Below, in pieces: positions 23,350 to 36,746 of a stretch of DNA of 64,000 nucleotides; within the stretch, counting starts at the first letter, position 1, and every line of letters starts with the position of its first letter. A model generated the notes under the pieces. The model had not been told where the DNA came from. It did not search any database and saw only the letters and a list, made by a program, of their open reading frames with translations. The position numbers and the translations under genes are program-made. Source of the DNA: Strigops habroptila (lineage: Eukaryota > Chordata > Aves > Psittaciformes > Psittacidae); contig NC_044278.2 of the NCBI RefSeq assembly GCF_004027225.2, positions 94,914,743 through 94,978,742 on the forward strand, given 5' to 3'.

Positions 23350-25720
23350 TACCACTAAGCAGAGTCGGCAGAGGTACAGACTTATTTGCTAAACTCAGTT
23401 GCAAAATAAAGTTGATAAGTAAACCTTTTGTTGTGTTGTTTCTTCGAGAATCCGTCAGCAGGAAGGCAGTGAGAAAGCTTCTGACCTTAGCAGGGTTCCC
23501 ATTACCTATGTTGTGGTTTTGGGTAATGACATTTCAGTTATGAACATCAGGGGAAAATGCTGTTGTCTGCAGAGGTAGTAGACAGCACAAGAGGACCATT
23601 TTGACCCTTGTGGAAGCAAAATAATGGAAGTGGAAGGCAACTGTAGGCTGGTAGGTTCTGCCAAAGGGTGTGAGATGGGAGGAAGTGTAAGAGATTTAGG
23701 GCTGGGTTTATATGAAGTTGTTAGAACTAACGCAGACAGAGCAAGTTAAAGGAGGAAGTTGTTAAGGAGCAAATACTTAAAAAGAGTTGTTGTGTTGAAC
23801 AAAGGTCCAAAAAAGCAATTAAACATTTTTATGTTCGGGTTGGTTGCATTCCTGAAAGTAAAAAGCGTCTTGGCAGATAGAGGCTAAGAAGCTTCAGTTA
23901 TGCTGGTGGGTCCATGAATTTTCAGACTCATGAAGTCTGGTTTTGTGTTCTGACTACATCCCTACTTCATTTCAAGGGAAGACTTGGGCATGAAGTACCT
24001 TATAGTCACTGTGGATCAGTGCATCAAGTAATTTTGCTGTAACAAAATGGTTCACTGTGGTTAAGTAGCTTTATCTTGACCATTTTGCCGTTTAATATTT
24101 TTTTTCCATCTCAGGTTGGCCAAGATCCAAGCCATCCTTAAAATTCTAATTACATTATCTTAGTACTGCCCTGCTTCATTCCTGGCTACTTGCCTCATTA
24201 ATCTATTTATTAATAGCCTGCTACCATAAGTCTAATTTTAGCTAGTACAGTAGGATCATGTCATTGTGAAAGAGGTAAACATCATACTAGGATGTTTAAA
24301 AAGAGTATCTGAAGGTAGAAAAGAAACTTGTCCTTTTCTTGGTTCTGACAAAGTTTCAAAGGAATATTATTTGCTGCTATGGGAGCTCTAGAAAGTTGTG
24401 AAACACTTGCAAAAAGTTGTGTTTCAAGAAAGCTGTAAAGCAAGTAAGCAGTTCAAGGAAAGCTAAACTTAAGAAACAATTAAAACAGAGCTGGGGAAGA
24501 ACTGGAGGAATAGGGATTTTTAGACAGAAGAAGAAAGGACTGAAGGAAAAGAACATTCTGAAGAACTTAAAATGCTACTGCAAAGAGGAAAGTGATTTTG
24601 TTTTCCCTGCATGAATCAGGAGAAAAACTGAGGTAAAGGAGATTCAGCTTTGGCCATAAGGAAAGCTGCTCTCACAGAAATAATAAGGAAGTTGGGAATA
24701 GATTGCCCAGTGAGGTTGTAGTTTCCATCATTTGAGATTGTATATCAGAAATAAAATAACTTTTGTTGATCCTAATTCAGGTCATGGAAGTCAAGCTGAG
24801 GTCCTTTCCATTTTTGGGATTCTATCATTAGTTCCATTTACTGTACAGGAAATTACAAAATATTTGCAATAAGAGTGGTACAACCTGTAGCTAAAATGGG
24901 AACAAGTGGCAGATTTTAATCAAAGTAAAATGTCTTTCATGTAAATGTTGGTTAATAACTGAATTCCCTTTAAAAATCCATGGAAGTTCATGGTTTTTTG
25001 GGGGAAGGAATGTTTTAAGAATGGAGTAGTAGATTACAAGTTAATCTTCACACAGCTGAAAGAGCAACAAGTCTAGAAATAATCATGTATTTTGCTTCCA
25101 TATTCAGTAATGTCTCATAGGTTGGGCCTGTCAAATCTTTGTTTATATCAAAATGTCAGTTTTGCTGTGATTTTGTGACACTACCCATTATGTTTACAAC
25201 AAGTCAGGATTTTCCTAGTTTTGAAAAGTCATGGTTATGGAAATAAAATTCTTTGTGATTTTTGTTTAGAGTAAACATTTTACTAGATAGTCCCTTGCTC
25301 CTCTTCAGCTTGAGTATAGCTTTTTTTGACATCTTCAATAGTACTGGTTTTCACTCTAATTAATCCTTTTTGATCTGTTCAAGATATACTAAAAGAAATA
25401 ATGTTTCATTATCAGTCTCAGTGAGAGAAGGAGCAGGGCTTCACTACCTGCATGATTACATCACTTAGAAGCTACATATGAAAAATTTGCTTTAAATTAT
25501 TTTTCAATATTTGAAGTTCAAATTTTAATGAATGCTGATATAACTTCTGAAAGCAGTTTTCTTTTAAAGTTGCTTCATACTGTGTACAAAGAAGAAAAAC
25601 AAAGACAGAAACCAGAACTGCGACTATTACTATTTTCTGTAAGTAATGTTACTTAGTTTGCTGCAAAGATGCTATTTCTAGCACTGCAGACATTATTTTT
25701 TCAACAAAAAATGTTACAGA

Positions 25721-25792
25721 CAGGAAATGTTTTGGATAGTGTAACAACATTTCCTGATAAACATTTTATCACAGCTTGATAACCATTTCCTG
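25721..25792. repeat. Cluster of inverted repeats with ETS-like cores
   Basis: CAGGAAATGTT (25721-25731) is exactly complementary to AACATTTCCTG (25746-25756). TGATAAA/TTTATCA form a second hairpin at 25755-25771 with a 3-base loop. A further CATTTCCTG lies at about 25784-25792. GGAA cores suggest ETS- or STAT-type sites; this is inference. Confidence 0.6.
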
Positions 25793-27228
25793 TTGCTAGA
25801 ATTTGTTTTAACTATTGTCATTTTGTTGTTTTTCTTGCTATAATTAACACATATGTGGTGGGGCTAAGTGTGCTTATCCTGACAAACAAAGGTTTCGGCA
25901 AGTCAGACACTTAGTTATAATGTGATGCAAGATTTTGTATTGTCCATTTCCCTTCATTTAAACTTTGCCTGGAGCAATAAATGAAGTAGCAATACACGTG
26001 CAGCATTCTTGGAACTGGGAATTCCCAGAAGGGTGGAGGTTCCTCAGTATTTCAGATAGAGCATTGTCTGCTGTGCTGTCAGTGATTTCAGTAATCTTCT
26101 AAAATAGTTTTAGATGGGAAGGTCAGAGTTCATGTAGGATCTAATTGTTCAATGCAAACATTGACTTGAATTGTCCTGGAGGGGTATTAGAAGAAATCTG
26201 GGGCTTTCTAAAGCATTGTACTTGCAAATTACTCATTGAAATGGGACTATACTCAAGAATTTTACTCTGTCAAAATGTCATGTTTTCAGTCAATAATGGC
26301 ACTTTTACCATCTTTGGAGTTACCTGCCTGCTTTAGTGGTAAGAGGCAGGCAGTATCACTCACAGCTGGTTCTGGTTCTTATTCACACAAAGATCAGAGG
26401 CATATTTGACTATGCCTTTACTGAAGCAGCAGATGACCATGACACAGCCTCTGGCCTTGAAGCCTAGAGGCATAGCCTAGCTCACCTCCATGTTATTTAG
26501 GGCTGTGTTTCCGTTAAGATCAGACTAGACAATCAACACTACATAGCTCTTGGCCCTGGAGCTCCTCTGTGCTGTTTAACATCCTGTGGCCTTCAGACAT
26601 AATACTTATTTATGTCTGTGGGGTTTTGTTTGTTTATTTGTTTTTTCCAGTTCATTGTGTTTGAAAGTGACTGTTTATTACCTTTTGTTTAAAAGTTTCA
26701 ACTCCTCTGTTTTCTTTACCACAATTTTCAAGAAAAGTAAAATTTAAGGCACATTACTGAAAGAAAGCATGTAATATTTGAGGGTGCAAAGCCTGCTGAG
26801 ATAGCATTGAGGAAGTTTGTAGGGAGTAGGCTTGGAGCAGAGCAGTGTTGTCTATAGAGCCCACTTGAAATGGTGCTTGGTGTGCACTATACCTGAACTG
26901 TGCTAGTTGGCACAGGCCACGTCTAGCAGGAAATCAGCTAAAAAACAGTCTGGATGTTCAGAGGTCAAGTGTTCAGGCAGTGTGTCCAGGTATGATGACT
27001 TTATGGAGTCTAACTAAGGCTTTGCCTTAAGTTTTGTTTCTGTCGGAAGGGCCTGAGGAAAAAAAACTGTAAGTCAAGACTTTAGGTAAAGGCCTGCATG
27101 CAGAGGACTGAATTTGGAAAAAATTTTGATTATTGGTGTGTTGTGGGTAGGTATATTTTTCATACACATCCTGAAGGTATCCTCAGAAAAATATCCAAGG
27201 AAACAGCATCTGAAACAGATGAAAGTAA

Positions 27229-27270
27229 GTTTGTATGTTTGTTTGTTTGTTTGTTTGCTTGTTTGTTTTT
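27229..27270. repeat. (TTTG)n microsatellite
   Basis: About ten GTTT units with small interruptions. Confidence 0.9.
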
Positions 27271-28100
27271 AATTAGGTTGGAACAGGGTGAATATATTCC
27301 TGCAAAGAGTTGATCCAAATCATGCAACCCAGTGCTGACTGCATAACCTATTCAGGCATCTGAAAGGTGACATTGATGTAATCATCTGTGTCACTTGCTG
27401 AGGATGTGTGTAAAAAATTGAAGTGTTTGTGGAACAGGAAAATGAACTCGCATCCTTGATTTATAATTCCAAAGCAGAATTGGCTACACTGAATCCACTA
27501 ATGGATGAAGTAGATCGATTTTCCGTTATTGGACTCTAGCAATAAATAAGTAAGGCAGTGTGAAACCTATGTATGGATAGTGTATCCATTATCATCTGCT
27601 TTCTACAGAGCAGACATCTTAGAGACATTTCCTTTGACCGTAATGAATAAACCAGTTTTAACACTCTAGACTAAAAACGTAAAAATTATGGTAGCATATA
27701 TGTGATGAGGTGTAAAATTTTCACTAAATTGCCTGTAGTTCTGTAACTGTGTTATTAAAGGACAAAGCAAATGCTTTAGCATTGGTCTTAGCTTTCTGGC
27801 AAGGAATATATACAGTAACCTTGTAATAGATATCTTGGGTTTTGTGGGATTGATATTGCTTAACACAAATGTCTTAAAAACAGTATGCGTTCTTTTCACT
27901 GGCGGTAATTTGGAAGTCACTCTATGGGCTGTTGAAAAACTAAATAAAATCAAGCAATTACTTTTTGAATACATGTTAAAAAGAACAATATAGATGATAG
28001 AAGCATGCCATTTTATCAGAAGCCAAGAGCAATATTATGTTATTTATAATTCCTATCAAAATAAGAACTTGAAAAAAAAATTGTCAGGAGAAGAGAAAAC

Positions 28101-28121
28101 TTTTTTTTTTTTTTTTTTTTT
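28101..28121. repeat. Poly-T run (21 bases)
   Basis: 21 consecutive T on the plus strand. Confidence 0.9.
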
Positions 28122-28346
28122 AAATTCACAGCATTAGTCCTGAGAGCTCAAACAAAAAGAGCTCAAACAATTCAACCACAGAACTTCCTGTTACAAGATT
28201 CTGGTAATGCTAAAAGTTTGCATGAACAAGTGAAGGGAGAGCGATCAACTGAGATTGCTCAACAGAGTCTCCAGCTGAGGAAGCCTCTGAGCTGTGAATG
28301 CTCGAAGGCTAGGATAATATTTAAAGGAAGTTTCATATTTACTTAC

Positions 28347-28393
28347 CCTGTCCTTTTCTAACACTCTCTGCCAGGGAACAGATTTTGTTAGTA
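28347..28393 (-). CDS. Candidate penultimate exon of the unrecognised gene
   Basis: On the minus strand GCTTTCTCCCCAG| precedes 28393, and CAGG|GTAAGT, a near-perfect donor, follows 28347. The 47-base block reads TNKICSLAESVRKGQ with two bases missing before and one base left over. That leftover G joins to TC at 22658 to give Val, so the composite continues as ..RKGQ-V-LEKNMAM.. without a break. Phase agreement alone has a one-in-three chance. An inner acceptor (CTGGCAG) would make a shorter version. Not recognised. Confidence 0.2.
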
Positions 28394-31300
28394 CTGGGGA
28401 GAAAGCACTCGCTTTGGTAAAACTTTGGCCTGACCTCTTATGACCCTTTTTCCATTCTGTGTCCTTATGCAGAGGATGTTTAATTATGTGTCTAGCTTTT
28501 GAGATAACACTGATATGCACTTTTTACTTCCTGTGAGGAAATGCTCAATGCTTTCTGGGATTGGGGTTTTTTTTGTATTTTGTTTTTAACGGAAGCGTTG
28601 CTGCTGTTTGTTGATATGAGGACTCTTCTCTATTAGGGTCAGAGAGATTGGAGATTTTGGACTAGTCTAGGAAATGTGATGCAAGACTAGCTGGGAAGCT
28701 GGACATGTCCAAACCCACACTGAATCTAACATTGAATATATACTATTCTAAACCATACAGAAATTAGTACCTTAAAAAAGGAAGCATATAATATATTCTG
28801 TCTAAATATAAATTATTATATTGCCATTAGAAACATAGTATTACGTACATGTATATGTACAACATACATAGGTATTGATACGCTTAAAATGCTACACTAA
28901 TCCCTGATATATCAGCTCTAAAGTTGACTTACAGAGTGCCGTACATGAGATGATCATTTTTATTAAAAAGCAATGTCAAAAATAAAGCAAGAACTTGAAA
29001 TGAAGGTGAATCAATTAAGCAACAAGTCTGGGTCTACTTGAGGAATCGAACATTCCTAAGTATCTCTCTTTATTTTCAACCTTAATGTTGTAGGATTTTT
29101 TTTTCAGTTTCTTCATAGCCTTATTAACCTGCATTTTGAGAACAAGTGAACACGCAAAGACGACTTACCTGCTCTATAACTGCTCTGCTTTTGTATAACT
29201 TAACCATGTGCCTTGTTACGCACCTTCTGCTTATGCTTCAGGATCTTAATACATCTAGTGTGTACTTATGTTAAAATCTTTTCATCCTGTCCATCAATGA
29301 CTTTAAAATATTTAGTTAATTAAATTAGTCCAGTGTCAGCAGATAGCAGTTAAGTCAGTGTCTCTGGACAGTACCTGGCACTCTTTGGAAGAAATGTGAT
29401 ATAGAAATAGAATTTATTATTTGCTTTTAAACTCCTGTTTTCCTCAAAGTGGTGTGTGACCATTAGTTCTCACAATACATGGGGAAAGGAAAATAAGCAA
29501 GTTGCTCAGGGGAAAAAGCTGGAACTATAAACTGGAGTTGCTCAGACCAGCCACATACAATTTGAGTTCTCAGCATCATTTGAAATATTCCTGAAACCCT
29601 CAATCTTTTCCAGTGACAAGGATCTCTGGACCACCACAAGGTTTTCAATGTTCTTTTTAGTAGACTGGGGAATAGTTCACATTGCACTTCACAGCTTTTT
29701 CATATGATTCTGTAATTGCAAGTCATGGTTTGTGGCAGTTCATCAGTCACACTGTCAGCTTCTCTTTGAATGGAAAAATGAAGATGACTCTAAAAGTGTG
29801 ATGGAAGTTCTGACATTCAGGGGAGCAATTGCTATCAGGAGAGAAGTTGGAAGAATAAAGAAGCCCTGCCAAAATGCTTATTTTGTCCTAATGTCAAAAG
29901 CCTTTAATTTAAGAAAAACTATTTTATTGGCATTGTAGATACTAATTGTGCTTTAAAGATTAGCAGTGGAGCAGAATAGTTCATCTGGAAGTTCCTGATT
30001 TGCATGAAAAGTGTGAATTCCATCTTTTTTTTTTTACTCCACTTTTAACTTGTTTGTCTTGCAGTGCTATGTTTTTTCTCTTTCATTGCTGCTGCACATT
30101 TTATACACACATGTTCTACAGTATTCCTTTCCTTCTCTTTTCCTCTTTCCTCTTAAATGTTGTATGCCTATGTGTGAAAATCCCACAAATGGGGTGAAAT
30201 TGCTTCCATCCTATCTTGCCTGCAGTCTAGACATTAATTGCTCAAAGCAGGGCTCTGACTGCTCTACTGTAATACAAAAACCACTTCATAAAAACAATAG
30301 ATGCAGAAGTCCAGGAAGCACTTTTGGTATGTAAATCACATTCTTCAGTAGAGTCCCTAGCCCAGTCCTGTAATTAAGCACCAAGACAGAGTTACCATCT
30401 CAGGTGTTATTCCTCTTTGCTACTTCCTTTTGGTCTGAGCATCATGCATAAGCATGCCGCATGGTAAAAACCTGAAGTTGGTGGCACACAACTCTCCTAA
30501 GTCAATGTTCAGGGAATACAGATAACTTCCAAATGATGGTAAATTCCACTTCTTTCAGTATCAGAGGTCACACAGTTTTGTGCACCTTACAGCTTTTCTG
30601 GTGGTTATCAGTTGTCTCTCTTTAATGGTTTTGAGATAAAGGCAGAAGGGTCCCAACTGGTCCTGACTGTTCAAGTAATGTATCCAAATTGGGATCCTCT
30701 GGAAGAAGTCTAATCACCCTAAGTTAAATAACTGATTTTCCGTCAGTGGATTAGTAGTTCTTGTTATCTAAAACATTTAGATCGTACAATGTACACATCC
30801 TTACTGTGAAATATTTCTTTTCCTTTCCTTTTTAAAACTGATACAGAGACTCAAGTGTGAAATACATTAGAAAAAATCACAAAGGATTTCAGATACAGCC
30901 AAGAATGTAAAAAGGCCTCCTGAGGAAGAGTTCAGTGCCTGAAATACAGACTCTTCAGTCTTTCCTTTGTTATCTAACTTCAGAAAAGAATTACTAATGT
31001 CTGGCACATTGCTTGGATATGTGAATGTTGGATCTACATATTAATTTGAAAAGAAGGCTAGGAAAATAGTACAGTTTTAGGTAATGGGTCCAATCAGCTT
31101 AGCACAGAAATCCTTAAGATCTCCTGCCTGTATGAGGTTCAGGTGTTCACCTCATAGATATGCATTCCACTGACTCCATGTTCAAAGGGCAAACTTGGTC
31201 ACTTGCCCCAGACCTTCTTATCTGTAAATCAGGTGTACTATCACTGAAGGTATTTTGTTTATGTGAAGGAGGGCTTAAAAACAGAACAACTATTTAGCCC

Positions 31301-34300
31301 ATAGCTCATTAAATAATTTTAAGGGGGACAGATTAAAAAAACCCAAAAGACCAAAAAAAACCCCAAACCAAACTAAAAAAATATGTGTATAAAAGCTACC
31401 ATGTGCAACCAGCTGGTAAGACTCCAGCTGCTAGGCAACTGAGTGCAACATCACAGCTTTGTGTTAGCCCTGAAATTACTTAACCACATCAGGTAGGAAC
31501 AGCTCCCTCCAGGAACATCAGGACACAGCTGGAGCACATCTTGATTTGCTGCTTCCTGTGTAGTCTCAGGGTGGGGTGGATGACATGCCACAGGATCAAG
31601 TGGAAAAGAAATCCAAAATTCTCATTTGGAGGAAAGGTGATAAGCAACAGAGCTGTGCCTCACTCCAGCTGTTGTTCTCTAGCCATTGCCATCAGGCTCT
31701 TCTCAGCTCCATCCTTGTAGAGAATGGAAAGGGTGTGAGGAGAAAGGCTCACTTGGACAATGGCCACTACCCAAGAAATGCTGGGGCTTCTTTGCAAATT
31801 CAGCTAGAAAAACTCTCTCATCAGTTCCTCCCTAAAGAGCCTCCTCTCTCCCCAGGCAAAGGGAAGAATGCTTTTTGCATCTCAATAACTTCTCAAAGTA
31901 CACAAAGGCCTAGTTTCTCAAGGGCTTGACTGTATTTCCAGACCTGTACCAAATGCCATTTCCAGATCTGTATGCCTGTGGGTCTAATGGCTCTCAGTAC
32001 ACTAACACCTGGGCCAAAGCAGATCCCAGACCTAAGCTTTGTGCTTGCAACTGACAGAAGGGGGTCTGCTTGTGAGCAGCATAGGGCAGTACAGTCTGGA
32101 GACCTCTTTCCTGAAGTCAGGGAGCCAGACTTTGTCCATCTTTCATGTCAGTTGCTACTTCTCTTTTTGGGATGAGATGGACTAACGAAACCCAAAGAAC
32201 CCCTAAAATGACCATCTGGAAGTGTGCACAACACACCAGCCTGTCCTTGTCCCTGTGAGAGCTGGTCAGAATGAAAAAACAAATAAGACCAGGACTTCCA
32301 ACTGGGCATGTATGTAGCTGAGCTCATTCACCAGGACACTCATGTCTGAGGCTGGGCAGTGGCTTTGTGCCAGTTTTCATAACAACGTGGAATCAGGAAC
32401 CTACATTCTACCCAGGTCCCAGTTTCAGTACCTAAGTCCTCTGAGGTTCTCAAAGTTACATGCTTGTTACTCTTTCCCATGCGTCATTAATGGAAGCATT
32501 ATGGTTTTATGTTTCTTCCTGCGATACTTTAACTAGCCAAGAGAATAAAACAAGATTATATCAGCACTGCAGGATTTGCTTTGTGAAGAAAAAAATATCA
32601 AGATGCCATCTATTCTTCCAGACAGATTTAGAATACAGATTACATCAGTAATTAGAGAATAGAACCACCCTTAGCACATTTTCAAAAGATGGTTTTTTAT
32701 GCTTTGGAAGACTGATTTGTGTACTGCTTATCTATAAAAATGCAACAACTGCCCCTCACATACCTTTCAAAAAAAAGCCTTCGTCTGAAATAGAAATAAG
32801 GGACATATTGTTAATGAAGAAATTCAGTAACACTGCAGGCTGTGATTGGTATTGTTGCTGTAATAGAAGCTTGCACTAGAATATCATGCAAGTATTGTGC
32901 ACGTTACAGCCACATAAAAATGTGAAGTAAAAAGTGTGTTTAAGTCATGAATCCAATCTATGAGATGCTGAGTATCACCAGTTGCCAGGTATCAAGTTCT
33001 GATCACCTCACAGTTGTGGCCCCTCTGGCACTTTAGGGGACACAGATAGAATATTCTTGAAGAATAAATTTGCTTTAAAAGGGTTAGGCACAATGTATTT
33101 ATGGTACCTAAGTCTCAAGGTTCAGGGAGCACACCAACCAGTCTCTCAAAGCCTTAAAAAAACCATTAAAGATCTCTTTAGATTTCTGCTGCAATGCTGA
33201 AGCTTAAAGCACTTCTGAAATCTCTTCCTGAACATCCACATTTCTCCTATCCCAATTTAAGGCTGCTTATGCTTCCTATCTATCTGCCCTGGTTGATAGC
33301 AGGGTCAGCATTCCTCCAGGAAGGATTTAGGACTGTTTTGTGTCTTGTCCATGTGTTCTAACTGAGACAGTTTGGAGAGGTCAGGCACAGTGTGGCTGGT
33401 TCATAGGGCTGTTAAACACCTTGAGAACACCCTGAGAAAGTAGGTATGGTTTTCCCTGGAGATACAATCCAGGCTGCCTCTGAAGACTTCCACAGGTTAT
33501 TATGAACAGGCAGTAAATCCAGCCCCAAGTTGGGTTAAAGTTTGCTGTTGCAGAGCAGTGCTGACCAATGGAGTAGGATGGAGCTTCCCTCACTATTTTG
33601 ACTCTGCTTGCAATGGACTCTAAAGTGTCCTACCACTTCTGTCTCTCTGCATCCATCATGTTTAACAGAGCGTTAAATCACCTCAGTGCTTATCAGGTTG
33701 CAATGCGAATGTAATTGCATAAGTGCTACTGGAGCTAAATGGGAGTACAAGCAACAAAACCGAAGAATGAAGATACTTAGGTTGAGTACTGAGGCTTTTT
33801 TTGATACTTTGGCTTTCAGACTATGAACAGGATTGTGTAACCTGATTGCCAGTATTTTCAAGCTGACTGAGGAAGTCCTTCAAGACTTCCATTCTATGGT
33901 TGTAGAATCACCATACTTCACGCGTGACTGTGACATGTAGGATGGCCATTCTGCAGCTGCTGTCATTGCTCCTATGTAGCATCCTACACACTGAACACCA
34001 AAGTCATGGAAAGGCTGCAGCCAGCTCAGTAGAGGAATAGCACTGAATGTAGCTCAGTCTTATTTAAGCACCTTCTTTAGCATCCTGACCAGTGTTATTT
34101 CTTGAAGGTGACAGTTAGGATGCTTGGCCATGAAAAACAACAGTAGCGATCAAGAGAAAGTCAAAACCCAGAAGTAGTCATAAGCAAATTTTACTGAATA
34201 AACGAAGAAAACTTCAGCTTCATTTAGAAGGTGTAACTTGATGTCTCCTTGCTGGCATTTTCTTTTGTCTCTATCACAGCCTACTTTTCAGCTCTTCCTC

Positions 34301-36711
34301 TAAGCATCTCAGCAAACGCAGTTCCCCCCAAAAAACCTTTAGGCCACTGGAGTCATGTACAGTTTTCTATAAAAGCATAAAAGAAGGAAGAATGAAGCCC
34401 AGCTGTTTCTTCTACATTGTAATGACAGCAAGTCAACCATAGAGAATAGTCAACATATCTCAGTCCCTGGTAATCCTTCTTGGTAACCACCATTTTGTGT
34501 CTGTCTTAAAGTCCATTGTGTCCTTTCCCTTACGGAAAATGTTCAGGAAAAGAAAGTTTGCTCTCAGGTTCAGTGCCTTGGTGTTGCCAGGACACAAATC
34601 TGTGCAAACAAATATTAAGCTCTTTAGGGCTAAGCAGTAATTATCCAGCTTTGCCTGCTGACTGGCTGACTTGCTGCCAGGGGACTGAAGCAAGCCTTGC
34701 GACTTCTAAGTGCATTGCCTGACAAGTGACAGAACACGCAGTGGGGATAAGGGTACAGACTAGCACAGTTCAGTGAACAGAAAAATAAACAAAATAGAGC
34801 TAAATGGGTGTGGCCAAAATAGATATTTATTTATCTGGAAGCCATCTGGGCTTCTGGGTGCAAGATTCCTTCTGCCAATGCTGGGATGGAACCATTCGAA
34901 ATTTCAAGAGGAGTTTCTCCCAGCTCCAGTTTACCAAAAGTATTTCCTTTGTGTGTTTTTGTCCCCTGCAAGAGCTTCATGTATAGAGCGTTGTTCTTCA
35001 GAAGCTCTTTCTGTGGCTTTTATTCCTTCTGAGTGGAATTTATTTCTTTATGAAGAGCTATGGTTACAATCCTACCTAACCCAGCTCTCTTCTATCTTCT
35101 ACTCAGCCTACAAAAAGAAAACTTCAAGCTTTTTTTACTTCTTCCTCCTGGTTCTTTTAATCCAAAGGGCTAATCAAACCTGTAAGTTAACTGAAAAAAA
35201 AAATACCAGTTACAGTGAAGCAAAATCCCAAACTAATATTGGTTTTCCCTCGGAGAGAATGAATTAGGGATGCAGCTGAACTTCAGTATCACAGCCTAAA
35301 TTAAGGGAGTTTTAAATTATATGTGAAGCTTCAATTTGCTCATTGCTCTTGTTAAGCAACAGGAACCTTGATAGAATGGAGTTCTATAAAGCAAGATAAT
35401 TAAGAATTAAATTATGAACCAAAAAGTACTGTTCAAATTGTACCTTAATCTTCCCTGCACATGCATGCTTTGCCGTCTACTCTATGGGAAAACATTTCAG
35501 AGACAGACAAAAATCACACAATCAAATAAATATGAATAAAAGTAAACCTATATGAAGAACACCAGGCTAAAAGTGAATCTTTTCATAATGTGGGATATCA
35601 AGAGGAATGTGGTTTGATTCCCCAGAAGCAAGGGGCTTCACAGAGGTACAGGTATTTTCCTTTTTTAATGAATCTAAAATATTCCTTCTTTCATGTTATG
35701 AAAAGCCATGACCTCTTAAGCAGGAACTGGAGTTTATAGTGATGTGAGCTGAGAGAAATGTCTGTGTTCCTTAGTGAGGCCAGATCCAGTCCCCACACAA
35801 GCAGGCATCACAGGTGGGAGCATCTTTCCTACCTTTAGGTATCTACAGGGTAGATCTCTACAATCACCCATGTATCCTTTATAAACAGTGAAGGATAACC
35901 ATCATTTTGAGGGGTGGTTTACTTTATTTCAGATGTCTGCTGTAGGACAAGATGAATTAAATCCTGGCAATGTCTCTTTCTTTCTGCTGATTATAGTAGG
36001 AATTTAGGATGGTGATTGGCACAGACATTGTTGAATGGAGTGAATCATCATTGGCTAGTGGGCTTCATGGGCACATGGCTGCCCAAAGCCTTACAAAGCA
36101 ACAGCATGATCACCTACTGAAATGTAGCATGCTCTTGGATCATTTTTTGATAATTATAACTTGAAGTTGTTTATTTGGAGGTGTGTGTAGAAATACCATT
36201 ATACTGTAGTGAACTCTATATGATACCTGATGGTTTCAGGTGGTTTTCATCAGAGCAAATTGCTTTCATTGACAATGCTTTTTTTTTACTCTGACTTGTA
36301 GAAAGAATTAGAAATGACTGTTCTCTGGCTCCATCAGGAAAAGCTGAACACAGTCTTTGAACACTTAGGTTTAAATTGAAATCATTAACTTTTCTGGACA
36401 TTTAAATTACAATTACAGTATTAATCAACATAGGTAAAAAAAATCTTGGTCTCTCTTTAGAACAGTGACATAAAAAATAAAAAAAGACATTGGATATTAT
36501 TAGTTTCAATATGTACTGGGTTACTTAAAATGCAAATTGCTTTCTGAAACCTTAATCCTGAAGGTCTAATTATTGGTATCTATTCTTGTTACTGACTAGC
36601 TTTCTCTTTCCTGGTTATGCTAATAATAATCCTGGTGCTATTTCACTCTGTTCCTATTTTGTGGGAGTTCCTTACTGGCTATATTTTCCTGGGGTTTTAA
36701 ACCAGCCTTTC

Positions 36712-36713
36712 TA

Positions 36714-36746
<33 letters not shown>
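36712..36746. repeat. (AAT)n microsatellite
   Basis: Eleven to twelve uninterrupted AAT units; the purest microsatellite in the window. Confidence 0.95.

Larger units (their letters stand above)
22659..28346. other. Intergenic, or intron of the candidate minus-strand gene
   Basis: AT-rich. Contains a 20-bp palindrome (22911-22930), a tandem duplication (23293-23349), a cluster of inverted repeats (25721-25792), a TTTG microsatellite (27229-27270) and a poly-T run (28101-28121). No exon I can support. Confidence 0.5.

Noticed and set aside
34773..35267. 164-codon plus-strand frame, the longest in the right part
   Set aside because: No family resemblance, mixed composition ending in Lys/Ser-rich filler, no promoter or splice context. 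A frame of this length is within what chance allows over 45 kb and six frames.
36712..36746. Possible CRISPR-like or regulatory array
   Set aside because: It is a plain AAT microsatellite; there are no spaced repeats anywhere in the window.
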